Under the pieces are notes generated by a model. The model saw nothing but the letters and a program-made list of their open reading frames with translations, was not told the origin of the DNA and made no database searches. A DNA stretch of 64,000 bases from Streptomyces collinus Tu 365 (lineage in GTDB: Bacteria; Actinomycetota; Actinomycetes; Streptomycetales; Streptomycetaceae): NCBI RefSeq assembly GCF_000444875.1, contig NC_021985.1:4732170-4796169 (forward strand), read 5' to 3'. This document shows positions 50,692 to 58,771 of this stretch, piece by piece. Position 1 is the stretch's first letter. Each line of letters opens with the position of its first letter. Both the position numbers and the translations under genes were made by a program.

Positions 50692-51756
50692 ATGGGTCCC
50701 CATCCTGCGGTCGCAGCGATACGCCTGGCGGTTCGCCGCGTCCTCCACGACCTCCTCACCGACCACAGCCGAACACCCGAGAAAGCGGCGGCGGCCACCG
50801 CGGCCCCCGAAGGCGCCCGCGCGCCGGGCCGCGCCGAGCGCCCCGCCCCGCTCGTCCTCGTCGCGTGCTCCGGCGGCGCCGACTCCATGGCGCTCGCCTC
50901 CGCCCTCGCCTTCGAAGCCCCCAAGCTCGGCATCCGCGCCGGCGGCGTCACCGTCGACCACGGCCTCCAGCCCGGCTCCGGCCTGCGCGCCGACGAAGTC
51001 GTCCTCAGGCTGCGCGAACTCGGCCTCGACCCGGTCGAGTCCATCGCCGTGACGGTGGGCCGCGAGGGCGGCCCCGAAGCCGCCGCCCGCGACGCCCGCT
51101 ACGCGGCCCTCGACGACGCCGCCCTCCGCCACGGCGCCGACGCGATCCTGCTCGGCCACACCCGTGACGACCAGGCCGAGACCGTCCTGCTGGGCCTCGC
51201 CCGCGGCTCCGGCATCCGCTCCCTGTCCGGCATGGCCGCGGTCTCGGGGGCCGACGGCCGCTACCGGCGCCCCTTCCTCCACCTCGACCGGCAGACCGCC
51301 CGCAAGGCCTGCATGGTCCAGTCCCTGCCCGTCTGGGACGACCCGCACAACGCCGACCCCGCCTACACCCGCTCCCGGCTGCGCCACGAGGGCCTGCCCG
51401 CCCTGGAGAAGGCCCTCGGCAAGGGCGTCGTGGAAGCCCTGGCCCGCACCGCCCAGCTCTCCCGCGACGACGCGGACGCCCTCGACGCCTGGGCCAGCCA
51501 GGCCGAGGCCTCCGTACGCGACGCCGCAGGGCAGCTGGAGTGCGCCAAGCTCTACGCCCTGCCGCCCGCCGTACGCCGCCGCATCCTGCGCCGCGCCGCC
51601 ATCGAGGCGGGCGCTCCGGCCGGCTCGCTCTTCGCCCGCCACATCGAGGAAGTCGACCGGCTGATCACCGGCTGGCGCGGCCAGAAGGCCATCAATCTCC
51701 CGGGCAAAGTCGTCGCCCGGCGCCAGGGTGGCAGACTGGTGATTCGGCAAGGCTGA
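50692..51756 (+). CDS. tilS: tRNA(Ile)-lysidine synthase
   Basis: A 354-residue PP-loop ATPase that converts C34 of tRNA-Ile2 (CAU anticodon) to lysidine. The PP-loop is VACSGGADSMAL near 57-68; further family motifs are VDHGLQPGS, LGHTRDDQAETVL and the tRNA-contact DPHNADPAYTRSRLRH. The C-terminal domain is short, as in actinobacteria. The start ATG 50692 follows GAAGGGAACC. It is the first gene of a probable tilS-hpt-ftsH run; 78 bp separates it from hpt. Confidence 0.96.
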   Translation: MGPHPAVAAIRLAVRRVLHDLLTDHSRTPEKAAAATAAPEGARAPGRAERPAPLVLVACSGGADSMALASALAFEAPKLGIRAGGVTVDHGLQPGSGLRADEVVLRLRELGLDPVESIAVTVGREGGPEAAARDARYAALDDAALRHGADAILLGHTRDDQAETVLLGLARGSGIRSLSGMAAVSGADGRYRRPFLHLDRQTARKACMVQSLPVWDDPHNADPAYTRSRLRHEGLPALEKALGKGVVEALARTAQLSRDDADALDAWASQAEASVRDAAGQLECAKLYALPPAVRRRILRRAAIEAGAPAGSLFARHIEEVDRLITGWRGQKAINLPGKVVARRQGGRLVIRQG

Positions 51757-51833
51757 ATCCCGACCTCCCGGAGCGACACTCCGGCGGCCGGTCCGGGAAG
51801 CCGGAGGCCGTAAGTGCGGGACGACCGAAAGTG

Positions 51834-52394
51834 ATGCGGGTGGACGCGAAAGACATGGGTGCCGACCTCCAGCAGGTGCTCATCACCAAGGAAGAGATCG
51901 ACGCGAAGCTGGCCGAGCTGGCCGCGAAGATCGACGCGGAGTACGCGGGCAAGGACCTGCTGATCGTCGGCGTGCTCAAGGGCGCCGTGATGGTCATGGC
52001 GGACCTCGCCCGGTCGCTGTCCACCCCCGTCACCATGGACTGGATGGCCGTGTCCTCCTACGGCGCGGGCACCCAGTCCTCCGGTGTCGTCCGGATCCTG
52101 AAGGACCTCGACACCGACATCAAGGGCAAGCACGTCCTGATCGTCGAGGACATCATCGACTCCGGCCTGACCCTGTCCTGGCTGATCAACAACCTCGGGT
52201 CCCGCGAGCCCGCCACCCTCAAGGTGTGCACGCTGCTGCGCAAGCCCGACGCCGCCAAGGTCGCCATCGACGTCGAGTGGGTCGGTTTCGACATCCCGAA
52301 CGAGTTCGTCGTGGGCTACGGCCTCGACTACGCCGAGAAGTACCGCAACCTGCCGTTCGTGGGTACGCTCGCGCCCCACGTCTACGGCGGCTGA
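51834..52394 (+). CDS. hpt: Hypoxanthine phosphoribosyltransferase
   Basis: A 186-residue purine-salvage enzyme making IMP/GMP from hypoxanthine/guanine and PRPP. The PRPP motif is HVLIVEDIIDSGLTLSW near 100-116; the catalytic loop (SSYG) and the base-pocket EWVGFDIPNEFVVGYGLDYAE are present. ATG 51834 is chosen; GTG 51831 is adjacent and the frame extends further upstream without support. It stands between tilS and ftsH, as in Bacillus and actinobacteria. Confidence 0.97.
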   Translation: MRVDAKDMGADLQQVLITKEEIDAKLAELAAKIDAEYAGKDLLIVGVLKGAVMVMADLARSLSTPVTMDWMAVSSYGAGTQSSGVVRILKDLDTDIKGKHVLIVEDIIDSGLTLSWLINNLGSREPATLKVCTLLRKPDAAKVAIDVEWVGFDIPNEFVVGYGLDYAEKYRNLPFVGTLAPHVYGG

Positions 52395-52600
52395 CCGGCG
52401 GCTGCGCCCACCGGGCCAGCCCCTGTAAGACGATCGGGAACCCCAGCGGGTTTCACGGCGTTGGAGCATGCAGAGACGGGAATGCCGGCCGTCGATGCCG
52501 CTTCGTGCGGCTTCGGGCAACAATGCTGGGGTACCGTCAGAAGAACTGTCTTATCAAACTCACTATGGCAGGAGGGACGGGGCGACTCCGCTCCGTATGG

Positions 52601-54640
52601 ATGGACGTGAAGCGATACTTCCGTGGGCCGGTCATGTGGATCGTGCTGGCCGTCCTTGCCGTGGTCGTGTTGATGCAGGTCGTCGGCTCGTCCGGCGGCT
52701 ACAAGACGGTGGACACCGGCCAGGTCGTGGCGGCGATCAACGACAACAAGGTCGAGTCGGCCAAACTCACCACCGGTGACGAGCAGACCGTCAAGGTCAC
52801 GCTCAAGGACGGGGTGAAGGTCGAGGGCAGCTCGAAGATCCAGGCGAGCTACATCGGCGACCAGGGCGTGACCATCGCCAACACGCTGCAGACCAAGTTC
52901 CAGGACAAGCAGATCCCCGACGGCTACACGGTGTCGCCGTCGAAGCAGAACCCGTTCGTCGGCGTCCTGCTTTCGCTGCTGCCCTTCGTCCTGATCGTGG
53001 TCGTCTTCCTGTTCCTGATGAACCAGATGCAGGGCGGCGGCAGCCGGGTCATGAACTTCGGCAAGTCCAAGGCCAAGCTCATCACCAAGGACACCCCGAA
53101 GACCACCTTCTCCGACGTCGCCGGCTGCGACGAGGCCGTCGAGGAACTCCACGAGATCAAGGAGTTCCTCCAGGAACCGGCCAAGTTCCAGGCCGTCGGC
53201 GCCAAGATCCCCAAGGGCGTGCTGCTCTACGGCCGCCCGGGTACGGGCAAGACGCTCCTCGCGCGCGCCGTCGCCGGCGAGGCGGGCGTCCCCTTCTACT
53301 CGATCTCCGGTTCCGACTTCGTCGAGATGTTCGTCGGTGTCGGTGCCTCCCGTGTCCGTGACCTGTTCGAGCAGGCCAAGGCGAACGCCCCGGCGATCGT
53401 CTTCGTGGACGAGATCGACGCGGTCGGCCGCCACCGCGGCGCCGGCCTCGGCGGCGGTCACGACGAGCGCGAGCAGACCCTGAACCAGCTCCTCGTCGAG
53501 ATGGACGGCTTCGACGTGAAGGGCGGCGTGATCCTCATCGCCGCCACGAACCGCCCCGACATCCTCGACCCGGCGCTGCTGCGCCCCGGCCGCTTCGACC
53601 GCCAGATCGCGGTCGACCCGCCGGACCTGCAGGGCCGCATGGAGATCCTCAAGGTCCACCAGAAGGGCAAGCCGGTCGCGTCCGACGTCGACCTGGCCGC
53701 CGTCGCCCGCCGCACCCCCGGCATGACCGGCGCCGACCTCGCCAACGTGCTCAACGAGGCCGCGCTGCTCACCGCCCGCAGCGACCAGAAGCTGATCGAC
53801 AACAAGGCTCTGGACGAGGCGATCGACCGCGTGGTGGCGGGCCCGCAGAAGCGGACCCGGATCATGTCGGACAAGGAGAAGAAGATCACCGCGTACCACG
53901 AGGGCGGCCACGCCCTGGTCGCGGCGGCCTCCCCGAACTCCGATCCGGTGCACAAGATCACGATCCTCTCCCGCGGCCGCGCCCTCGGCTACACGATGGT
54001 GCTCCCGGACGAGGACAAGTACTCGACCACCCGCAACGAGATGCTCGACCAGCTCGCCTACATGCTGGGCGGCCGCGCGGCCGAGGAACTGGTCTTCCAC
54101 GACCCGACCACCGGCGCCGCCAACGACATCGAGAAGGCCACCAACCTGGCCCGCGCGATGGTCACGCAGTACGGCATGACCGAGCGGCTCGGCGCCATCA
54201 AGTTCGGCGGCGACAACAGCGAGCCCTTCCTCGGACGTGAGATGGCTCACCAGCGCGACTACTCGGAAGAGATCGCCGCTCTGGTGGACGAAGAGGTCAA
54301 GAAGTTCATCGAGACCGCTCACAACGAGGCCTGGGAGATCCTGGTCGAGAACCGGGACGTGCTGGACAACCTCGTCCTGGCCCTCCTGGAGAAGGAGACC
54401 CTGGGCAAGGAGGAGATCGCCGAGATCTTCGCCTCGATCCACAAGCGCCCGCCGCGGCCCGCGTGGACCGGCTCGTCCCGCCGTACGCCCTCCACCCGCC
54501 CGCCGGTGCTCTCCCCCAAGGAGCTCGCACTGACCAACGGCGCGAACGGGGCATCGGCTGCGATCAGCACGGTCAAGTCCACGGCGTCCGAGTCCGCTCC
54601 GGTGACGGAGCAGACCCCGGAGGACCGCCCCGAGAGCTGA
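52601..54640 (+). CDS. ftsH: ATP-dependent zinc metalloprotease FtsH
   Basis: A 679-residue membrane protease that degrades misfolded membrane and regulatory proteins. There is one N-terminal helix (residues 11-27), an extracytoplasmic domain, a second helix near 118-138, then AAA+ and M41 domains. The Walker A reads GRPGTGKT near 212 instead of the usual GPPGTGKT. Walker B VFVDEID, the SRH ATNRPDILDPALLRPGRFDR and the zinc site HEGGH are intact. ATG 52601 gives the usual opening MDVKRYFRGP; ATG 52565 (12 residues longer) is possible since no ribosome site marks either. The C-terminal 80 residues are disordered. Confidence 0.96.
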   Translation: MDVKRYFRGPVMWIVLAVLAVVVLMQVVGSSGGYKTVDTGQVVAAINDNKVESAKLTTGDEQTVKVTLKDGVKVEGSSKIQASYIGDQGVTIANTLQTKFQDKQIPDGYTVSPSKQNPFVGVLLSLLPFVLIVVVFLFLMNQMQGGGSRVMNFGKSKAKLITKDTPKTTFSDVAGCDEAVEELHEIKEFLQEPAKFQAVGAKIPKGVLLYGRPGTGKTLLARAVAGEAGVPFYSISGSDFVEMFVGVGASRVRDLFEQAKANAPAIVFVDEIDAVGRHRGAGLGGGHDEREQTLNQLLVEMDGFDVKGGVILIAATNRPDILDPALLRPGRFDRQIAVDPPDLQGRMEILKVHQKGKPVASDVDLAAVARRTPGMTGADLANVLNEAALLTARSDQKLIDNKALDEAIDRVVAGPQKRTRIMSDKEKKITAYHEGGHALVAAASPNSDPVHKITILSRGRALGYTMVLPDEDKYSTTRNEMLDQLAYMLGGRAAEELVFHDPTTGAANDIEKATNLARAMVTQYGMTERLGAIKFGGDNSEPFLGREMAHQRDYSEEIAALVDEEVKKFIETAHNEAWEILVENRDVLDNLVLALLEKETLGKEEIAEIFASIHKRPPRPAWTGSSRRTPSTRPPVLSPKELALTNGANGASAAISTVKSTASESAPVTEQTPEDRPES

Positions 54641-54669
54641 CCTCGTACCGGCCGACAGGGCCGGAATGA

Positions 54670-54715
54670 ATGCCGCGCCCCCCAGGTTTTAGCCTGGGGG
54701 GCGCGGCATTTTGTT
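54670..54715 (+). terminator. Strong intrinsic terminator of ftsH
   Basis: A perfect 17-bp stem (54670-54686 with 54693-54709), loop TTTTAG, followed by TTTGTTA; the clearest rho-independent terminator in the window. Confidence 0.95.
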
Positions 54716-54752
54716 ATGCCCGCGGGCAAGACGTACAGGAACGAGGCATCAG

Positions 54753-55358
54753 ATGACCGACCCCGTGACGCTGGCCGGCGACGGCTTTATCGGCGAGTTC
54801 GACGAGAAGCGAGCCGAGAACGCCGTACGCGAACTGCTGATCGCGGTGGGCGAGGACCCGGACCGCGAGGGCCTGCGGGACACGCCGGCGCGGGTGGCGC
54901 GGGCCTACCGGGAGCTCCTGGCAGGGCTGTGGCAGGAACCCGAGGACGTGCTGACGACGACCTTCGATCTGGGCCACGACGAGATGGTCCTGGTGAAGGA
55001 CATCGAGATCGTGTCGCTGTGCGAACACCATCTGCTGCCGTTCCACGGCGTGGCCCACGTCGGCTACATCCCCGCGGAGACCGGCAAGATCACCGGCCTG
55101 TCGAAGCTGGCCCGCCTCGTCGAGGTGTTCGCCCGCCGGCCGCAGGTGCAGGAACGGCTCACCACCCAGATCGCGGATTCACTCGTCCGGATCCTGGAGG
55201 CGCGTGGCGCGATCGTCGTCATCGAGGCCGAGCACATGTGCATGTCGGTGCGGGGGATCCGCAAGCCCGGTGCCAAGACGACCACGTCGGCGGTGCGGGG
55301 CCAGCTCCGCGACGCCACCACCCGCGCCGAGGCGATGAGCCTGATACTGGCGCGCTGA
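54753..55358 (+). CDS. folE: GTP cyclohydrolase I
   Basis: A 201-residue enzyme opening folate/pteridine synthesis from GTP. Zinc and substrate motifs are SLCEHHLLPFHGVAHVGYIP near 94-113 and EAEHMCMSVRGIRKPGA near 160-176. The start ATG 54753 is downstream of AGGAACGAGG; an in-frame codon 42 bases earlier falls in the ftsH terminator and is not used. The other folate genes lie on the opposite strand (55936-58604) beyond a DUF3180 gene, so the pathway is clustered but split in direction. Confidence 0.97.
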   Translation: MTDPVTLAGDGFIGEFDEKRAENAVRELLIAVGEDPDREGLRDTPARVARAYRELLAGLWQEPEDVLTTTFDLGHDEMVLVKDIEIVSLCEHHLLPFHGVAHVGYIPAETGKITGLSKLARLVEVFARRPQVQERLTTQIADSLVRILEARGAIVVIEAEHMCMSVRGIRKPGAKTTTSAVRGQLRDATTRAEAMSLILAR

Positions 55359-55363
55359 CCGAC

Positions 55364-55381
55364 CCGGCTCCGCGGAGCCGG
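55364..55381. terminator. Bidirectional palindrome between folE and DUF3180 gene
   Basis: CCGGCTCCGCGGAGCCGG, a perfect 18-bp palindrome in the 26-bp gap of convergent genes. Confidence 0.7.
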
Positions 55382-55384
55382 CGG

Positions 55385-55876
55385 TCAGGCCGCCGGTTCC
55401 GCGCCCGCGTGGTTGTTCTGGTCGTCGTCCTCGGGGAGCCGGCAGACCCGCTCCAGGAACAGGGCCGCCGCTATCACGCCGACGCCCGCCAGGACCGAGA
55501 AGCCCGCGTAGATGGCCTGGTCGCGGCGGGTGGGGATGTCGAGCAGTTCCAGCAGGAAGACGCCCGTGCCGCCGTACATGCCGGCGACCAGGGCGGCCAC
55601 CAGGGCGCTGGCCTGGCCGAAGACGACGGCGCGGGCGGCCATCAGGGGGTCGACGCCCTTCGCCCCGGGGCGGCGCTCGCGCTGGGCCTTGAAGCGGGCG
55701 CGCAGCGAGAGCGCCGTGGAGAGCAGGACCACCGCGATCAGCGCGAGGACGATGGGGGCGGCCAGGGGGACGCTCGGGAGGGTCCCGACCGAGTTCCAGA
55801 GGCGGGCGCCCGCCCAGGACAGGACGCCGGCCACGACGAACACGCCTACCAGCACCCTGATGCGCAGCTCTCTCAC
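55385..55876 (-). CDS. DUF3180 membrane protein
   Basis: A 163-residue protein with four hydrophobic segments (residues about 8-28, 36-56, 85-108, 118-140) and a polar acidic tail (LPEDDDQNN). It matches actinobacterial DUF3180 in size, spacing and position next to folK. Function unknown; conserved location beside folate genes suggests a linked role or only operon membership. It begins 60 bp after folK in the same direction. Confidence 0.9.
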   Translation of the reverse strand: MRELRIRVLVGVFVVAGVLSWAGARLWNSVGTLPSVPLAAPIVLALIAVVLLSTALSLRARFKAQRERRPGAKGVDPLMAARAVVFGQASALVAALVAGMYGGTGVFLLELLDIPTRRDQAIYAGFSVLAGVGVIAAALFLERVCRLPEDDDQNNHAGAEPAA

Positions 55877-55935
55877 GGTGTCCCTTCAGCTCCCCCGGAC
55901 CGTCCCCGGACTGTGGTCGTCCCTGACCTTAACGA

Positions 55936-56547
55936 CTACTCGGGCAGTCGGAGTTCCAGGTCCGTACGCGCTTCGACGCCTTCGCGGGTGAGGGCCGAGA
56001 GGAGTTCGGCCACCGGGCCGCGGCCGGGCAGCTGGGCCTCCGGGTCCACGTCGTGCCAGGGGGCGAGCACGAAGGCGCGTTCGTGGGCGCGGGGGTGCGG
56101 GAGGGTGAGCTGCGGGTCGTCGGAGGTGACGCCCGCGTACGCGACGATGTCGACGTCCAGGGTGCGGGGGCCCCAGCGCTCGTCGCGGACGCGGTTGAAG
56201 GCCTCCTCCACGGCGTGGGCGCGCTCCAGCAGGGAGGAGGGCGGCAGGGTGGTCTTGAGGGCCACGACCGCGTTCAGGTACGAGGGCTGGGAACCCGGCT
56301 CGACGCCCCAGGGCTCGGTCTCGTAGACGGGGGAGACGGCCTTCACCCGGAGACCGGGGGTGTCCTCCAGCGCGTCCACGGCTCCCTGGAGGGTCTCCAG
56401 GCGGTTGCCGAGGTTGGAGCCGATGGAGATCACGGCCCATTTCGGGTTGCTCAGGGTGGTGTCGGCGGCGTCGACCTGCTCGACGACCGACGCGGGCACC
56501 GGCTGGACGGTCGGGTCGCTGTGGCCCAGGGCGAAAGGTCGGGTCAT
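55936..56547 (-). CDS. folK: 2-amino-4-hydroxy-6-hydroxymethyldihydropteridine pyrophosphokinase
   Basis: A 203-residue HPPK. Conserved motifs are ISIGSNLGNRLETLQ near 40-54, VYETEPWGV near 73-81, NAVVALKT, RWGPRTLDVDIVAY near 124-137 (Mg ligands Asp-Val-Asp) and LPHPRAHERAFVL. The first 30 residues are an extension compared with short HPPKs. Its ATG overlaps the folB stop by 4 bases (ATGA), so the two are translationally coupled. Confidence 0.97.
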   Translation of the reverse strand: MTRPFALGHSDPTVQPVPASVVEQVDAADTTLSNPKWAVISIGSNLGNRLETLQGAVDALEDTPGLRVKAVSPVYETEPWGVEPGSQPSYLNAVVALKTTLPPSSLLERAHAVEEAFNRVRDERWGPRTLDVDIVAYAGVTSDDPQLTLPHPRAHERAFVLAPWHDVDPEAQLPGRGPVAELLSALTREGVEARTDLELRLPE

Positions 56548-56903
56548 ACTCGGCTCCGGGTGATCGTGACGGTCACGTCGTCGAAGGGGACGGTGATCGG
56601 GGCGTCCGGCTTGTGGACGCGGACCTCGACCTCCTGGACATGCTCGTGCTTCAGGCAGGTCTGGGCGATGCGCTCCGCGAGCGTCTCGACGAGGTTCACC
56701 GGCTCGCCCTCGACCACGGCCACGACCTCCTCCGCCACGATGCCGTAGTGCACGGTCTTCGTCAGGTCGTCGTCGGCGGCGGCCGGCCGGGTGTCCAGGC
56801 CGAGGACGAGGTCCACGAGGAAGGTCTGGCCCTCCTCGCGCTCCCTGGGGAACACCCCGTGGTGCCCGCGGGCCTTCAGGCCGCGCAGCGCGACACGATC
56901 CAC
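56544..56903 (-). CDS. folB: Dihydroneopterin aldolase
   Basis: A 119-residue enzyme from GTG 56903, with AGGAG 9 bases upstream; earlier in-frame codons lack support. The opening MDRVALRGLKARGHHGVFP carries the family signature GHHGVFPREREEGQTF; the catalytic Lys is in VRVHKPDAPI near 101. It releases glycolaldehyde to give the HPPK substrate. The order folB-folK with overlap shows the pathway order. Confidence 0.96.
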   Translation of the reverse strand: MDRVALRGLKARGHHGVFPREREEGQTFLVDLVLGLDTRPAAADDDLTKTVHYGIVAEEVVAVVEGEPVNLVETLAERIAQTCLKHEHVQEVEVRVHKPDAPITVPFDDVTVTITRSRV

Positions 56904-57153
56904 GCGAATCACTCCTGCAATCGTCGGGAACGGCCGGCGGATGTCGCGTGCGGGCGGCACACCGGCCTCAGACGAATCTACCTGCGGGCACCGACACGAC
57001 CGGGTCGCGGGGGCGGGGGCCCGGCCTGGTGTGCGCAGGCTTCACCTTGTGTTTCCCCTGGGGAACCCGGCCGCGTCATGGGCTGGTAGCCGCTCCTACC
57101 CGCGGGTTCGTGATTCCAACCACTTCTTGGTCCCCTCGGACCGTGTACCCCGC

Positions 57154-57693
57154 TCATGCGAGTGGACTGTCGTCCGGATTCGCGCCGTTCACCCCGTTCC
57201 GGCCGTTCTCGTCGTCCTCGCCGGTCTCGGCCAGGACCGGGGAGGCGTGGTGGGACCACAGCTTCCAGCCGGTGGGGGTGCGCCGGAACACGTTGGTGGC
57301 GACGACGAGCTGGCCGACCAGGGGACCGAGTTCGTCGCCGTCCTCGGGGGCGGGGCCGCCGCTGAGGATGTTCTCGGTGCAGTTCACGAGGGCCGTGTCA
57401 CCGGTGACGGAGACGTGCACGTCGGTGAGGAAGAACTGGATGTAGTCGGTGTTGGCCATGATCAGGGCGTAGGACCTGAGCACCTCGGCGCGGCCGGTGA
57501 GGACCGGCCAGCCGGGGTGGACGCAGGAGATCACGCCGCTGTCCGCCGGGTCGTGGTACTCCTCGTCGACGCCCAGGTCGGAGGGGGTGAGCCAGAGCGA
57601 GGACAGTTCGTCGAAGTCCCCGCGTTCCATCGCCTCGTAGAAGGCGGTGTTGGCGGCCTCCACCTGCTCGACGTCGGTATGGGGGGCGCTCAC
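57154..57693 (-). CDS. NTF2/SnoaL-like protein, coupled to folP
   Basis: A 179-residue protein from GTG 57693 whose start overlaps the folP stop by 4 bases. The SnoaL-like cone fold is visible: ANTAFYEAMERGDFDELSSLW near 16-36, CVHPGWPVLTGRAEVLRSYA near 58-77, VTGDTALVNCTENI, VVATNVFRRTPTGWKLWSHHAS. Residues about 155-179 are Asp/Asn/Gly-rich and disordered. In Streptomyces this gene is always between folP and folB, so a minor role in pteridine or folate metabolism is likely but unproven. A 250-bp gap before folB may contain a second promoter. Confidence 0.9.
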   Translation of the reverse strand: MSAPHTDVEQVEAANTAFYEAMERGDFDELSSLWLTPSDLGVDEEYHDPADSGVISCVHPGWPVLTGRAEVLRSYALIMANTDYIQFFLTDVHVSVTGDTALVNCTENILSGGPAPEDGDELGPLVGQLVVATNVFRRTPTGWKLWSHHASPVLAETGEDDENGRNGVNGANPDDSPLA

Positions 57694-58604
57694 CTGGCTC
57701 CTTCCGCCCCGTTCGCGCTGTCCTGCGCCGGCGTGCCGGGCGTCGTGCGCGCTCCCTCCACGGCCCGGGCGACCCGTACCGCGTCCGCCGTCGCGCGTAC
57801 CTCGTGCACGCGTACGGCCCACGCGCCGGCGTGCGCGGCGAGGGCCGAGACCGCGGCCGTGGCGGCGTCGCGCTCCCGGGCGGGCGGGGGCGCGCCCTGC
57901 GGGCCGGCCAGGACGCGGCCGAGGAACCGCTTGCGGGATGCGGCGACGAGCAGGGGGTGGCCGAGGGTGTGCAGGCGGTCGAGGTGGGCGAGGAGGCTGA
58001 GGTCGTGGTCGGCCTCCTTGGAGAAGCCGAGGCCGGGGTCGACGACGATGCGGTCGGGGGCGACGCCGCCGGCGAGGACGGCGTCCACGCGCGCGCGGAG
58101 TTCGTCGACGACCTCGGTGACGACGTCCTCGTACGTGCCGTGGACGTTGCCGCCGGCGAGGAAGCCGCGCCAGTGCATGACGACGAAGGGGGCGCCGGTG
58201 GCGGCGACCACGGGGATCATCGCGGGGTCGGCGAGGCCGCCGCTGACGTCGTTGACGAGGGCGGCGCCCGCCGCCAGGGACTGCTCGGCGACGGAGGCCC
58301 GCATGGTGTCGACCGAGACGACCACGCCTTCGGAGGCCAGGCCGCGCACGACGGGGATGACGCGCCGCAGTTCCTCGGCCTCGTCCACCCGGGTGGCTCC
58401 GGGGCGGGTGGACTCGCCGCCGACGTCGACCAGGTCGGCGCCCTCGGCGACCAGGTCGAGGCCGTGCTTGACGGCGGCGGTCGTGTCGAACCAGCGGCCG
58501 CCGTCGGAGAAGGAGTCGGGGGTCACGTTGACGACGCCCATGACCGCGCACCGGTCCCAGTCCGGTAGGCCTGCCAGGTGGCCGCGCCCGCTGTGGTTGT
58601 TCAT
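57690..58604 (-). CDS. folP: Dihydropteroate synthase
   Basis: A 304-residue TIM-barrel enzyme joining pteridine pyrophosphate to p-aminobenzoate, the sulfonamide target. Motifs are VMGVVNVTPDSFSDGG near 21-36, DVGGESTRPGATRV near 60-73, DTMRASV, LVNDVSGG, DPGLGFSKEADHD, and the late VRVHEVRATADAV with the phosphate-binding Arg-x-His. The disordered C-terminal 20 residues (PGTPAQDSANGAE) are typical. It leads the minus-strand group folP-NTF2-folB-folK-DUF3180. Confidence 0.97.
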   Translation of the reverse strand: MNNHSGRGHLAGLPDWDRCAVMGVVNVTPDSFSDGGRWFDTTAAVKHGLDLVAEGADLVDVGGESTRPGATRVDEAEELRRVIPVVRGLASEGVVVSVDTMRASVAEQSLAAGAALVNDVSGGLADPAMIPVVAATGAPFVVMHWRGFLAGGNVHGTYEDVVTEVVDELRARVDAVLAGGVAPDRIVVDPGLGFSKEADHDLSLLAHLDRLHTLGHPLLVAASRKRFLGRVLAGPQGAPPPARERDAATAAVSALAAHAGAWAVRVHEVRATADAVRVARAVEGARTTPGTPAQDSANGAEGAR

Positions 58605-58644
58605 ATGTTCAGCGTAGGCCCAGGGGGTGGGGGTGAACGCCCGG

Positions 58645-58697
58645 CGGCCCGGGCGGAAGCCCCTGTGCTGGAGGGGGCGGGGCTTCCGTCCGGGCCG
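58645..58697 (-). terminator. Terminator of the MprF-like gene
   Basis: Positions 58645-58663 pair with 58679-58697, 19 bp with one G-T pair and a 15-base loop, 75 bp beyond the stop of the minus-strand gene at 58772. Confidence 0.82.
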
Positions 58698-58771
58698 GTC
58701 GGGGCCGCTCCGCGGCCGGTCCGTGGGTGGTGCGGGGGCACGGCCGGGGCGGGTGGGTCGGGACGGCGGGG

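Noticed and set aside
54711..54752. Longer folE start
   Set aside because: Lies within the ftsH terminator; ATG 54753 fits the family length.
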